58,749 nucleotides of DNA from REBR01 sp033721915 (GTDB taxonomy: Bacteria; Pseudomonadota; Gammaproteobacteria; Pseudomonadales; Oleiphilaceae), in contig JAWWAC010000014.1 of NCBI GenBank assembly GCA_033721915.1, positions 1 through 58,749 on the forward strand. The letters are read 5' to 3'. The notes below the pieces were generated by a model. It saw only the letters and a list, made by a program, of their open reading frames with translations, did not search any database and was not told where the DNA came from. Both the position numbers and the translations under genes were made by a program. Positions within the stretch are counted from its first letter, which is position 1; every line of letters starts with the position of its first letter. Of the stretch, positions 1 to 8,532 are shown piece by piece.

Positions 1-526
1 AGATAATGGCAATCTCCGTGGTGCCGCCACCGATATCCACAATCATGGAGCCACTGGCCTCCTCCACCGGCAGACCGGCCCCAATGGCCGCGGCCATGGG
101 CTCCTCGATCAGGAACACCTCGCGGGCACCGGCACCCAGTGCCGACTCCCGGATGGCCTTGCGCTCCACCTGGGTGGATTTGCTGGGCACACACACCAGA
201 ACCCGTGGACTGGGGGTGATAAAGCTGTTCTCGTGCACCTTGTGAATAAAGTGCTGGAGCATTTTCTCGGTGACCACAAAATCCGCAATCACGCCGTCCT
301 TGAGGGGGCGAATGGCGGTGATATTGCCGGGGGTGCGCCCCAGCATCCGCTTGGCCTCGCCGCCTACCGCCGCCACTTTTTTCTGACCGTTATGGGTACT
401 GATCGCCACCACAGAGGGCTCGTCCAGGACAATGCCCCGGCCGCGGACAAAAATCAGGGTGTTGGCGGTCCCCAGATCGATGGAAAGATCACTGGAGAAG
501 AGGCCGCGAATTTTCTTAATGAGCAT
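1..526 (-). CDS. mreB: MreB rod-shape actin homologue, N-terminal half (partial)
   Basis: Bacterial actin that polymerises under the inner membrane and guides the elongation cell-wall machinery. Reading the minus strand from the ATG at 526 gives MLIKKIRGLF followed by the phosphate-1 motif DLGTANT (residues 17-23). A typical MreB sequence continues through VEEASGSMIVDIGGGTTEIA. About 175 of the usual ~345 residues are present; the rest lies beyond the left edge. It is divergent from gatC, as in Pseudomonas and Marinobacter, where mreC and mreD normally follow. Identification is by recognised family sequence and is secure; the open end is the window edge, not a truncation. Confidence 0.95.
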   Translation of the reverse strand, partial: MLIKKIRGLFSSDLSIDLGTANTLIFVRGRGIVLDEPSVVAISTHNGQKKVAAVGGEAKRMLGRTPGNITAIRPLKDGVIADFVVTEKMLQHFIHKVHENSFITPSPRVLVCVPSKSTQVERKAIRESALGAGAREVFLIEEPMAAAIGAGLPVEEASGSMIVDIGGGTTEIAII

Positions 527-565
527 GGGCGTCGTTTTAACCTGAACTGCGGTAGCGGATTGTGT

Positions 566-587
566 CGGGGGCGATAAAAGGCCCCCG
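566..587 (-). promoter_or_regulatory. Hairpin in the mreB leader / mreB-gatC spacer
   Basis: CGGGGGC (566-572) pairs perfectly with GCCCCCG (581-587) around an 8-base loop. It lies 40-61 bases upstream of the mreB start within the 308-base divergent spacer (527-834). There is no T-run on either side, so it is not a convincing intrinsic terminator; a leader structure is possible. Apart from this and a smaller CGGGCGACCCG hairpin just beyond it, the spacer shows no clear consensus promoter, although both genes must start within it. Confidence 0.4.
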
Positions 588-834
588 ATCGGGCGACCCG
601 AATGGCCGTCACGGTGGTGACGCAACTTTAGCAGCGGCAGGGGGTACAGGCAAGGTGAGTCTTTGCCCCAGGACCATTCAGTCACCGCTTATGACGCCGC
701 TGTAATCCAACCTGTTTAAGCTGCGGTAATGGCGCAACAGGCAATGGACGCCCCACCCCCTCCCGTCCCCGGGGAATTCTGCTACCATAGCGCCCTTGAT
801 TCTGAGTACATCACCCCAAGCACCCGGAGGCGAG

Positions 835-1122
835 ATGGCCATCTCCCGCAAGGACATTGAAAACGTCGCCGTACTGGCACGCATCCATCTGGACGAAAGC
901 GCCAAGTCGGGCCTGGAAAAGGACCTGTCCAACATACTCCAGCTGGTGGACCAGCTGCAGGCGGCGGATACCGAACAGGTCACCCCCATGGCCCACCCAC
1001 TGGATGCGGTGCAGCGACTGCGTCCGGACGAGGTCACGGAAACCGTCCAGCGTGAACGTTTCCAGTCACTGGCGGCCCGCACCGAGGATGGCCTCTACCT
1101 GGTTCCCAGGGTGGTGGAATAG
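835..1122 (+). CDS. gatC: Asp/Glu-tRNA amidotransferase subunit C
   Basis: Small stabilising subunit of the GatCAB complex, which converts misacylated Glu-tRNA(Gln) and Asp-tRNA(Asn) to Gln-tRNA(Gln) and Asn-tRNA(Asn). The 95-residue product (MAISRKDIENVAVLARIHLD...) has the expected length and the conserved C-terminal stretch ending in YLVPRVVE. The ATG at 835 follows a GGAGG at 826-830. An in-frame TTG at 796 is less likely because it lacks such a site. First gene of gatCAB; gatA follows after 82 bases that include a CTGCCGG/CCGGCAG hairpin (1126-1155). Confidence 0.95.
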   Translation: MAISRKDIENVAVLARIHLDESAKSGLEKDLSNILQLVDQLQAADTEQVTPMAHPLDAVQRLRPDEVTETVQRERFQSLAARTEDGLYLVPRVVE

Positions 1123-1204
1123 CCACTGCCGGCCTTAACCGACGACCCCCGGCAGCGCCCTGACCCCACAGGGGCACCGGACGGATCTCACCAAGGAAAC
1201 CGTT

Positions 1205-2671
1205 ATGCACCACAAAACTGTTGCCGAGCTGTCCCGGGCACTGGCCAGCGGCGAAACCAGCAGCCGTGAACTGACACTGGCCTGTCTGGAGCGCATCCGC
1301 AGCCTGAATCCGGAACTGAACGCCTTCATCACCGTCACCGAAGAGCAGGCACTGGCCGATGCGGACGCGGCGGATGCCCGCATTGCCGCCGGCGACGCCG
1401 GCCCCTGGACCGGCATCCCTTTTGCCCACAAGGACATCTTCTGCACCGAGGGGGTCCGCACCACCTGCGGCTCGCGCATGCTGGAAAACTTCGTGCCCCC
1501 CTACGACGCCACCGTCACCCGGCTGCTGCGTGAAGCCGGGGCCGTCTGCCTGGGCAAGACCAACATGGACGAGTTCGCCATGGGCTCCTCCAACGAGACC
1601 AGCTATTACGGCCCGGTCACCAACCCCTGGGGAAAGAATCTGGTCCCCGGCGGCTCCTCCGGCGGTTCCGCTGCCGCCGTGGCGGCGCGCATGGTGCCGG
1701 CGGCCACCGCCACGGACACCGGCGGCTCCATCCGCCAGCCGGCGGCCCTGTGCAACCTGACCGGACTCAAGCCCACCTACGGGCGGGTGTCCCGCTACGG
1801 CATGATTGCCTTTGCCTCCAGCCTGGATCAGGCCGGCACCCTGACCTGCAACGCCGAAGACGCCGCCATGATGCTGGGCGTGATGGCCGGTTTTGATCCA
1901 CTGGACTCCACCTCCATCGACGAGCCGGTGCCGGATTACAGCGCCCACCTCAATGACAGTCTCAAGGGGCTGAAGATCGGACTGCCAAAGGAGTTCTTCA
2001 CCGAACAGCTGGACCCGGCCATGGCGGAACAGGTGCGCAATGCCATTGGCGAGTTCGAGAAACTCGGCGCCACGGTGCAGGAAATCAGCCTGCCCCACAC
2101 CCACTTGTCCATACCGGCCTACTACGTCATTGCACCGGCGGAGTGCTCCGCCAACCTGTCACGATTCGACGGGGTGCGTTTCGGACACCAGTGCCAGGAC
2201 CCGAAGGACCTGAACGACCTGTACATGCGCTCCAGGGCGGAAGGCTTTGGTGACGAGGTGAAGCGCCGGATCCTGGTGGGCACCTACGCCCTCTCCAGCG
2301 GCTTCTTTGATGCCTATTACCTCAAGGCCCAGAAAGTGCGCCGCCTGATCCGCCAGGACTTTGTGGAGGCCTTCCGGGAAGTGGACCTGATCATGGGCCC
2401 CACCTCCCCATCGCCGGCCTTTCCCCAGGGCAGCAAGAACGACGACCCGGTAACCATGTACCTGGAGGACACCTTCACCATTTCCACCAACCTGGCGGGG
2501 CTGCCGGCCATGTCCATCCCCGCCGGCCGGGTCAATAACCTGCCCGTGGGGCTGCAGCTGATCGGCAGCGACTTCAGCGAGGCGCGGCTGCTCAATGCCG
2601 CCCACCAGTTCCAGCAAGTCACCCACTGGCACCAGCAGGCGCCGGACCCACAGGCCACCGGCAAGGAGTAA
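1205..2671 (+). CDS. gatA: Asp/Glu-tRNA amidotransferase subunit A
   Basis: Amidase subunit of GatCAB; it releases ammonia from glutamine and channels it to GatB. The 488 residues carry the amidase-signature Ser-cisSer-Lys triad: Lys76 (AHKDIF), Ser151 (GGSSGGS) and Ser175 (DTGGSIRQPA). These correspond to K79/S154/S178 of the well-studied Gram-positive enzyme with a constant offset of three. An AAGGAA precedes the ATG. gatB follows after only 5 bases, so the two are surely cotranscribed. Length and motifs are complete. Confidence 0.97.
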   Translation: MHHKTVAELSRALASGETSSRELTLACLERIRSLNPELNAFITVTEEQALADADAADARIAAGDAGPWTGIPFAHKDIFCTEGVRTTCGSRMLENFVPPYDATVTRLLREAGAVCLGKTNMDEFAMGSSNETSYYGPVTNPWGKNLVPGGSSGGSAAAVAARMVPAATATDTGGSIRQPAALCNLTGLKPTYGRVSRYGMIAFASSLDQAGTLTCNAEDAAMMLGVMAGFDPLDSTSIDEPVPDYSAHLNDSLKGLKIGLPKEFFTEQLDPAMAEQVRNAIGEFEKLGATVQEISLPHTHLSIPAYYVIAPAECSANLSRFDGVRFGHQCQDPKDLNDLYMRSRAEGFGDEVKRRILVGTYALSSGFFDAYYLKAQKVRRLIRQDFVEAFREVDLIMGPTSPSPAFPQGSKNDDPVTMYLEDTFTISTNLAGLPAMSIPAGRVNNLPVGLQLIGSDFSEARLLNAAHQFQQVTHWHQQAPDPQATGKE

Positions 2672-2676
2672 GACGC

Positions 2677-4119
2677 ATGCAATGGGAAGCCGTTATCGGG
2701 CTGGAAGTCCATGCCCAGCTCGCCACCCGCTCCAAGATATTCTCCGGCGCCAGCACCGCCTTCGGCGCCGAGCCCAACAGCCAGGCCTGTGCCGTGGACC
2801 TGGCCATGCCGGGCATGCTGCCGGTGCTCAACGAGGGGGCCGTGCGCATGGCCACCCTGTTCGGCCTGGCGGTGAATGCCGAGATCGCCCACCGCTCGGT
2901 GTTTGACCGCAAGAACTACTTCTACCCGGACCTGCCCAAGGGCTACCAGATCAGCCAGATGTACCACCCCATAGTGGGCCCGGGTGTGGTCACCATCGAT
3001 CCGGACGAGGGGGAGCCGAGGGAGATCCGCATCCACCACGCCCACCTGGAGGAGGACGCCGGCAAGTCACTGCACGAGGATTTCCACGGCCTCACCGGCA
3101 TCGACCTGAACCGCGCCGGAACGCCGCTGATCGAGATTGTCTCGGAGCCGGATTTGCGCTCCGCCGCCGAGGCGGTGGCTTACCTGCGCAAGATCCACGC
3201 ACTGGTCACCTACCTGGGCATTTCCGACGGGGACATGTCACAGGGCTCGCTGCGCTGCGACTGCAATGTCTCAGTGCGCCCGGTGGGACAGGAAACCCTG
3301 GGCACGCGCACCGAGATCAAGAACGTCAACTCATTCCGCTTTGTGGAAAAGGCCATCAACAGCGAGATCGAGCGCCAGATCGAGCTGATCGAGGACGGTG
3401 GCGCCGTGGTGCAGGAAACCCGCCTGTACGACGCCGAGAAAAACGAAACCCGCTCCATGCGCACCAAGGAGTTCGCCAACGATTACCGCTATTTCCCGGA
3501 CCCGGACCTGCTGCCGGTGGTGATCGACGACGACTACATCAACGCCGTCAGGGCCGGGCTGCCGGAACTGCCGGACGCCAAGAAAGCCCGCTTTATCAGC
3601 GAATACGGCCTGTCCGAGTACGACGCCCGCAACCTGGTGCAGAGCCGCGTCACGGCGGATTACTTCGAGCAGGTCACCCGGGTCTGCGGCGATGCCAAGC
3701 TGGCCGCCAACTGGGTCATGGGCGAGCTTTCACGGCTGCTCAACCAGGAGGACCTGCCTCTCACACGCAGCCCCGTCAGCGCCGACCAGCTGGGCCAGCT
3801 GCTGCGCCGCATCCAGGACAACACCGTCTCCGGCAAGATCGCCAAGCAGGTCTTCGAGGCCATGTGGCAGGGCGAGGGGGATGCCGACGGCATCATTGAG
3901 AAGCAGGGCCTGAAGCAGGTCTCCGACAGCGGTGCCATCGAGTCACTGGTGGATCAGGTGCTCAGTGAGCAGCAGGCCATGGTGGAGGACTACCGCCAGG
4001 AGCCGGTGGAGAAGAAAAAGAAGAAGAAGTTCAACGCACTGGTGGGGCAGGTGATGAAAGCCTCCGGGGGCAAGGCCAACCCGGCACAGGTCAACAGCAT
4101 ACTGCAGGAAAAGCTGTAA
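2677..4119 (+). CDS. gatB: Asp/Glu-tRNA amidotransferase subunit B
   Basis: Subunit that binds the misacylated tRNA, activates the Glu or Asp side chain with ATP and transfers ammonia. The 480 residues start MQWEAVIGLEVHAQL, the standard GatB opening. They contain the GatB signature region (RAGTPLIEIVSEPD, DCNVSVRP, EIKNVNSFRF). The tail (YRQEPVEKKKKKKFNALVGQ) is the YqeY-like tRNA-binding domain, with an unusually long run of six lysines in its hinge. Last gene of gatCAB. The pathway implies that this organism makes Gln-tRNA and/or Asn-tRNA at least partly by transamidation. Confidence 0.97.
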   Translation: MQWEAVIGLEVHAQLATRSKIFSGASTAFGAEPNSQACAVDLAMPGMLPVLNEGAVRMATLFGLAVNAEIAHRSVFDRKNYFYPDLPKGYQISQMYHPIVGPGVVTIDPDEGEPREIRIHHAHLEEDAGKSLHEDFHGLTGIDLNRAGTPLIEIVSEPDLRSAAEAVAYLRKIHALVTYLGISDGDMSQGSLRCDCNVSVRPVGQETLGTRTEIKNVNSFRFVEKAINSEIERQIELIEDGGAVVQETRLYDAEKNETRSMRTKEFANDYRYFPDPDLLPVVIDDDYINAVRAGLPELPDAKKARFISEYGLSEYDARNLVQSRVTADYFEQVTRVCGDAKLAANWVMGELSRLLNQEDLPLTRSPVSADQLGQLLRRIQDNTVSGKIAKQVFEAMWQGEGDADGIIEKQGLKQVSDSGAIESLVDQVLSEQQAMVEDYRQEPVEKKKKKKFNALVGQVMKASGGKANPAQVNSILQEKL

Positions 4120-4136
4120 CCACGGGCGCTGACGAC

Positions 4137-4164
4137 TTGCCGCGGCCACAGCATCCGCTATAAT
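4137..4164 (+). promoter_or_regulatory. Candidate sigma-70 promoter for the PilZ gene
   Basis: TTGCCG (4137-4142), a 16-base spacer and a perfect TATAAT (4159-4164) stand between gatB and the PilZ gene, with the ATG 33 bases beyond the -10. This makes the PilZ gene independent of gatCAB. The same stretch also contains GCATCC (4151-4156) and CGTA (4174-4177), an ECF-like combination but with a 17-base spacer. Confidence 0.65.
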
Positions 4165-4197
4165 CGAAAGACGCGTATTGCGAAGTCAGAGCCGCTT

Positions 4198-4590
4198 ATG
4201 TTAAAGCAAGCCAAAGTCACCCCCAACCTGAGGCATTACCATCGTGTGCCGGTGGCCCTGGAAGCCCTGCTGGAGACCCGTTGCGGCGATGCCGTCATGT
4301 GCCGGGTCTGCAACCTGTCCAGGGCCGGGTTCATGGTGGAGTGCTCGCCGGAAATGCTGCAACAGCTGCTGCCCAACCGAGAGCCCGTGGCGCCTCATCA
4401 GCCCGTGCCGGTGTACTCCTCTCTGGCCCTGCCGGATGGCGACCTGAACGTGGATTGCCATGTGATCTATGTGCGCCGCGTCTCAAGCCAATGCTTTAAC
4501 CTGGGCGCGGAATTCCGTGATTTCCAGGGTGATGACGCACAGCGCCTGGAAAACTACGTACTGCAGCAGATGACAGACCCCGGCTCCTGA
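4198..4590 (+). CDS. PilZ-domain protein, predicted c-di-GMP receptor
   Basis: A 130-residue single-domain protein. It keeps both halves of the PilZ cyclic-di-GMP binding signature: RxxxR at Arg12-Arg16 (RHYHR) and NxSxxG at residues 39-44 (NLSRAG). It has no signal peptide or membrane segment, so it is probably a cytoplasmic adaptor. No effector domain is fused to it. Neighbours do not reveal its target: gatB lies upstream and cysD downstream, and it has its own promoter. With both binding motifs intact it is likely to bind the nucleotide, which not all PilZ proteins do. The target process (motility, pili, exopolysaccharide) cannot be read from sequence. Confidence 0.85.
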   Translation: MLKQAKVTPNLRHYHRVPVALEALLETRCGDAVMCRVCNLSRAGFMVECSPEMLQQLLPNREPVAPHQPVPVYSSLALPDGDLNVDCHVIYVRRVSSQCFNLGAEFRDFQGDDAQRLENYVLQQMTDPGS

Positions 4591-4646
4591 TCGTTCTTTC
4601 CCCCGTCTTTCCATCGAAAATCCCTGATCGGCCAGCGGCAAAAATC

Positions 4647-4676
4647 TTATTAATGGCCTGCCGGTTCTGATATAAT
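4647..4676 (+). promoter_or_regulatory. Candidate promoter of cysDN
   Basis: TTATTA (4647-4652), an 18-base spacer and a perfect TATAAT (4671-4676) lie 89 bases before the cysD ATG. The weak -35 next to a perfect -10 fits an activator-dependent promoter; CysB control is known for this pathway in relatives but is not shown here. Confidence 0.55.
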
Positions 4677-4764
4677 ATGACGCCATTTGATGAGGCTTCT
4701 GTCAGGCAAACTGTCTGCCACCGAGTCGCCAGTCGACACCAACCATGCTGCGGTAAGGGACGCA

Positions 4765-5673
4765 ATGACCACCTACAATCTCACGCACCTGAAGCAACTG
4801 GAAGCGGAAAGCATCCATATCATTCGTGAAGTGGCTGCGGAATTCGACAACCCGGTCATGCTGTATTCCATCGGCAAGGATTCCTCCGTCATGCTGCATC
4901 TGGCGCGCAAGGCCTTCCATCCGGGCAGGCTGCCCTTCCCGCTGCTGCACATCGACACCACCTGGAAATTCCGGGAGATGATCCGTTTCCGGGAATACCA
5001 GGCGGAGAAGTTCGGTCTGGACCTGCTTGTCCATACCAACCAGGAGGGGCTGGCACAGGGCGTCAACCCCTTCAGTCACGGCAGTGCCAAGCACACCGAC
5101 GTGATGAAGACCGAAGCCCTCAAGCAGGCTCTGAACAAATACAAGTTCGATGCCGCCTTCGGTGGCGCCCGTCGTGACGAAGAGGCCTCAAGGGCCAAGG
5201 AGCGGGTCTACTCATTCCGGGACGCCAACCACCGCTGGGACCCCAAGAATCAGCGCCCTGAGCTGTGGAACATCTACAACGGCCGCATCAACAAGGGTGA
5301 GAGCATCCGCGCCTTCCCCCTGTCCAACTGGACCGAGCTGGATATCTGGCAGTACATCTATCTGGAAAACATCGAGATCGTACCCCTGTACTACGCCGCC
5401 AAGCGCCCCGTGGTGGAGCGCGACGGCTCGCTGATCATGGTGGATGACGATCGCATGCCCATGGAGCCTGGCGAGAAGCCCATGATGAAGTCCGTACGCT
5501 TCCGCACACTGGGCTGCTACCCCCTTACAGGGGCCGTCGAGTCTGAGGCGGACACACTGCCCGAGATCATCCAGGAGATGCTTCTGGCCACCAGTTCCGA
5601 GCGCCAGGGCCGGGTGATCGACCGCGACAGCAGCGGCTCCATGGAGAAGAAAAAGCGCGAAGGTTACTTCTGA
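4765..5673 (+). CDS. cysD: Sulfate adenylyltransferase small subunit
   Basis: Catalytic subunit of ATP sulfurylase, which makes adenosine 5'-phosphosulfate (APS) from ATP and sulfate in assimilatory sulfur uptake. The 302-residue product from ATG 4765 equals the E. coli length. It begins MTTYNLTHLKQLEAESI and carries the PP-loop variant SIGKDSS near residue 35. An upstream in-frame start region (4687-4690) would add 26 residues not found in the family, and TAAGGGA just before 4765 serves as ribosome site. cysN follows after 82 bases that contain a CCCGGAG/CTCCGGG hairpin (5706-5730). Confidence 0.95.
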   Translation: MTTYNLTHLKQLEAESIHIIREVAAEFDNPVMLYSIGKDSSVMLHLARKAFHPGRLPFPLLHIDTTWKFREMIRFREYQAEKFGLDLLVHTNQEGLAQGVNPFSHGSAKHTDVMKTEALKQALNKYKFDAAFGGARRDEEASRAKERVYSFRDANHRWDPKNQRPELWNIYNGRINKGESIRAFPLSNWTELDIWQYIYLENIEIVPLYYAAKRPVVERDGSLIMVDDDRMPMEPGEKPMMKSVRFRTLGCYPLTGAVESEADTLPEIIQEMLLATSSERQGRVIDRDSSGSMEKKKREGYF

Positions 5674-5755
5674 GCCCAGTGCCCGGCGCGACGTCACCTT
5701 TATCACCCGGAGCCATCACCCGCCTCCGGGAGCGGATTTGCGGAGAGACCAGTTT

Positions 5756-7419
5756 ATGTCACACCAGTCAGACCTGATCGGTACGGATATCAATACCTAC
5801 CTCAAGCAACACGAAAACAAGCAACTGCTGCGGCTGCTCACCTGTGGCAGCGTGGACGATGGCAAAAGCACCCTGATCGGGCGGCTGCTGTACGACACCA
5901 AGATGATCTACGAGGATCACCTGGCGGCCCTGACCAGCGACAGCGCCAAGGTGGGTACCACCGGCGAGCGTCCGGACCTGGCACTGCTGGTGGACGGTCT
6001 GCAGGCGGAGCGCGAGCAGGGCATCACCATCGACGTGGCCTACCGCTTCTTCTCCACGGACAAGCGCAAGTTCATTATCGCCGACACCCCGGCCATGAGC
6101 AGTACACCCGCAACATGGCCACCGGCGCCTCCACCGCCCAGCTGGCCATCATCCTGATTGATGCCCGTTACGGCGTGCTGACCCAGACCAAGCGCCATTC
6201 CTTTATTGCCTCACTGCTGGGCATCCGCCATGTGGTGGTGGCCGTCAACAAGATGGACCTGGTGGACTACAGCGAAGAGCGTTTCAACGAGATCCGCGAA
6301 GAGTACAACACCTTCTGTGGCGACCTGCACCTGGAGAACATCCACTTTGTGCCCATGTCCGCTCTGGAAGGTGACAACGTGGTCAACGCCAGCGAGAACA
6401 TGCCCTGGTTCACCGGCAAGCCCCTGATGGAGCAGCTGGAGACGGTCTCCATCGCCAGCGACAAGGACCTGTCCCATTTCCGCTTTCCGGTGCAGTACGT
6501 CAACCGCCCCAACCTCAACTTCCGGGGTTTCTGCGGCACCATCGCCTCCGGCGTGGTGCGCCCTGGTGATGAGATCATTGCGCTGCCCTCAGGGCGCAAG
6601 AGCCGGGTGAAGGAGATCATCACCTTCGAGGGCAACCAGCAGGAAGCCTACACGGACCAGGCGGTGACACTGACACTGGCTGATGAGATCGACGTCAGCC
6701 GTGGCGACATGCTGGTGCACAGCAGCGACCTGCCCCAGGTGGAAAGCCGCTTCAACGCCAACATCGTCTGGATGAGCGACCAGACCATGGTCCCCGGCCG
6801 CGTCTACGACATCAAGCAGGGCACCCGCTACACCAGCGGTTCCGTCAACCGGGTGCACTACCAGACCGATGTCAACACACTGGAGCACAAGTCCGCCGAT
6901 CAGCTGGCTCTCAATGAGATCGGCCTGTGCGAGCTGACCGTCACCCAGCCACTGGCCTTCGACCCCTACCCGCGCCATGGCTCCACCGGTGCCTTTATCC
7001 TCATAGACCGGCTGAGCAACGCTACCGTCGGCGCCGGCATGATCGAATCCGCCGCTGGTGCGGGTGAAGACCTGCTCGCGCCGGTGAGCAGCGACGACTG
7101 GCGCCGCCGTCTCGACCAGAAGCCGGTGCTGATCCAGTGCGACGGCCAGGCGGCCGCATCACTGGCCAGGGCACTGCAGCGCAGCCTGTTTGATATGGGC
7201 AAGACCGCCATCGCCCTGACCGGAGAGAACAGCGACTCTGATGAAGAGCGTGGCCAGCTGGCCCGGGTGCTGCAGGATCAGGGCATGATCGTGATCTGCA
7301 CCGGTGTGAAAGGCCGTGGTGCGGACTACAGCATCAGCGCCGACAACAACGCCGGTATCACCAAGGCCACGGAAGAGCTGCTGCAGACGCTGCGCCGCGA
7401 AAAGCAGCTGCAAAGCTGA
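5756..7419 (+). pseudogene. cysN: Sulfate adenylyltransferase large subunit (GTPase), frameshifted, with APS-kinase-like remnant
   Basis: EF-Tu-like GTPase partner of CysD. The first frame (from ATG 5756) has the P-loop GSVDDGKST at residues 31-39 and runs to IIADT. The sequence then needs five C bases to read ADTPGHEQYTRNM, but only four are present (6087-6090). The rest continues in the next frame (MATGASTAQLAIILIDARYG...NKMDLVDY) to 7419. So one base is missing in a C run, from either a sequencing slip or a true mutation. The restored protein would be about 554 residues against ~475 in E. coli. The extra ~110 residues (7087-7416) resemble a shortened APS kinase without its P-loop. Stop overlaps the yejK start (TGATG). 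Confidence 0.9.
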
Positions 7420-8429
7420 TGGCCATCCGCCAGCTACGCCTGCTCCATGCCAGCCAGGAAGACCCGTCCAAACCGGTACGGGTCCGGGCCGGTGCGCCAC
7501 TGAGCGAGCCCGGCGGTGACTACGAAGCACTGCACCGCCAGTTCAAGCGCCTGTTCAACGCCAAGCCCGGCAAGGGCTATGGGCGCTTCTCCGAGGACAT
7601 CGGCAACCACCCTGTGGCCGCCTGGCTGAAGGACTACCTGGAAGGCCGCCAGAGCTTCGAGGGTTTCTCTGACGAACTGCTCTCCCGCTGGCAGGACCTG
7701 ATTGCCCAGAGCGAGGCGGAGGTGGACGGCCCGCTGCTGCTGGTGCACGAGGCCCTGGCGGACGGCGAGGTGATCTACCTGTTCGCACTGGAAACCGACA
7801 GCACACTGCGACTGGACGCCGACCTGGCGCTGGAAACCAGTGACAGCATCAGCCTCTCCCGACTGAACCTGGCCGCCCGCATCGAGAAAGACGACTGGCT
7901 GGGTGAGCACCCCGGGGAGAACTACCTGACACTGATCCAGGCCCGCGGCACCGGCGAGCGTGGCAAGCAGTTCGCCGAACTGGTGGGCTTCCAGTCCAGT
8001 GTGGACGTGGACGCCGAGACCAGGACCTTTATGGAGGCGGTGGAATCCTTTGCCCGTGAGGCCCAGCCCGAGCAGGCCCAGGCGGTGCGGGCCAGGGCTT
8101 ACGCCTTCTGCCAGGAGCAGGAATCCATGGGCGAGCCGGTGCCACTGAGCGCCCTGTCCGGCTACCTGGACGAGAACGCGCCTGAGCGCTTTGCCCGCCA
8201 CGCCGCGGAGTCCCAGTCACTGAACCCGGACACGGTGCTGCATCCGGACCGGCGCAAAGTGCGCAAGCTGGTGCGACTGTCCGGCTCCGGCAACGGCCTG
8301 AGCCTGTCCTTCTCATCGGACCTGGTGAATCAGGCGGTGCATTACGACGCCGGCAAGGACGCACTCATCATCACCAAGCTGCCCAAGGGACTGAAAGAAC
8401 AGCTGCAATCCTATCTGGACCGGGACTGA
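7419..8429 (+). CDS. yejK: Nucleoid-associated protein YejK (NdpA family)
   Basis: A 336-residue member of the 37-kDa nucleoid-associated protein family, DNA-binding proteins found on the spooled nucleoid in gammaproteobacteria. Family features recognised are the opening with basic and hydrophobic segments, the KPGKGYGRF region near residue 50, and the tail LSLSFSSDLVNQAVHYDAGKD...LIITKLP. The ATG shares its A with the cysN stop codon, so translation is probably coupled to cysN. That is an unusual partner and perhaps only positional. Downstream lies a CGGGCC/GGCCCG hairpin (8470-8486) before miaB. Confidence 0.88.
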   Translation: MAIRQLRLLHASQEDPSKPVRVRAGAPLSEPGGDYEALHRQFKRLFNAKPGKGYGRFSEDIGNHPVAAWLKDYLEGRQSFEGFSDELLSRWQDLIAQSEAEVDGPLLLVHEALADGEVIYLFALETDSTLRLDADLALETSDSISLSRLNLAARIEKDDWLGEHPGENYLTLIQARGTGERGKQFAELVGFQSSVDVDAETRTFMEAVESFAREAQPEQAQAVRARAYAFCQEQESMGEPVPLSALSGYLDENAPERFARHAAESQSLNPDTVLHPDRRKVRKLVRLSGSGNGLSLSFSSDLVNQAVHYDAGKDALIITKLPKGLKEQLQSYLDRD

Positions 8430-8487
8430 CCGGCCTGTCCCTGAGAATGCCTTTCACGGACACTAGTCCCGGGCCACTCCGGCCCGT

Positions 8488-8493
8488 TATACT
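8488..8493 (+). promoter_or_regulatory. Possible -10 element for the miaB operon
   Basis: TATACT lies 39 bases before the miaB ATG and immediately after a GC-rich hairpin that could end yejK transcription. No good -35 is seen at the proper distance, so the call is weak. Confidence 0.3.
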
Positions 8494-8532
8494 GAAACAC
8501 AGTCCAATTTCCCCAGAGATCAGTGCGAGACC

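Noticed and set aside
4151..4177. GCATCC-N17-CGTA upstream of the PilZ gene as a third ECF promoter
   Set aside because: The spacer is 17 rather than 16, a good sigma-70 promoter overlaps it, and the leader would be very short; treated as a likely chance match.
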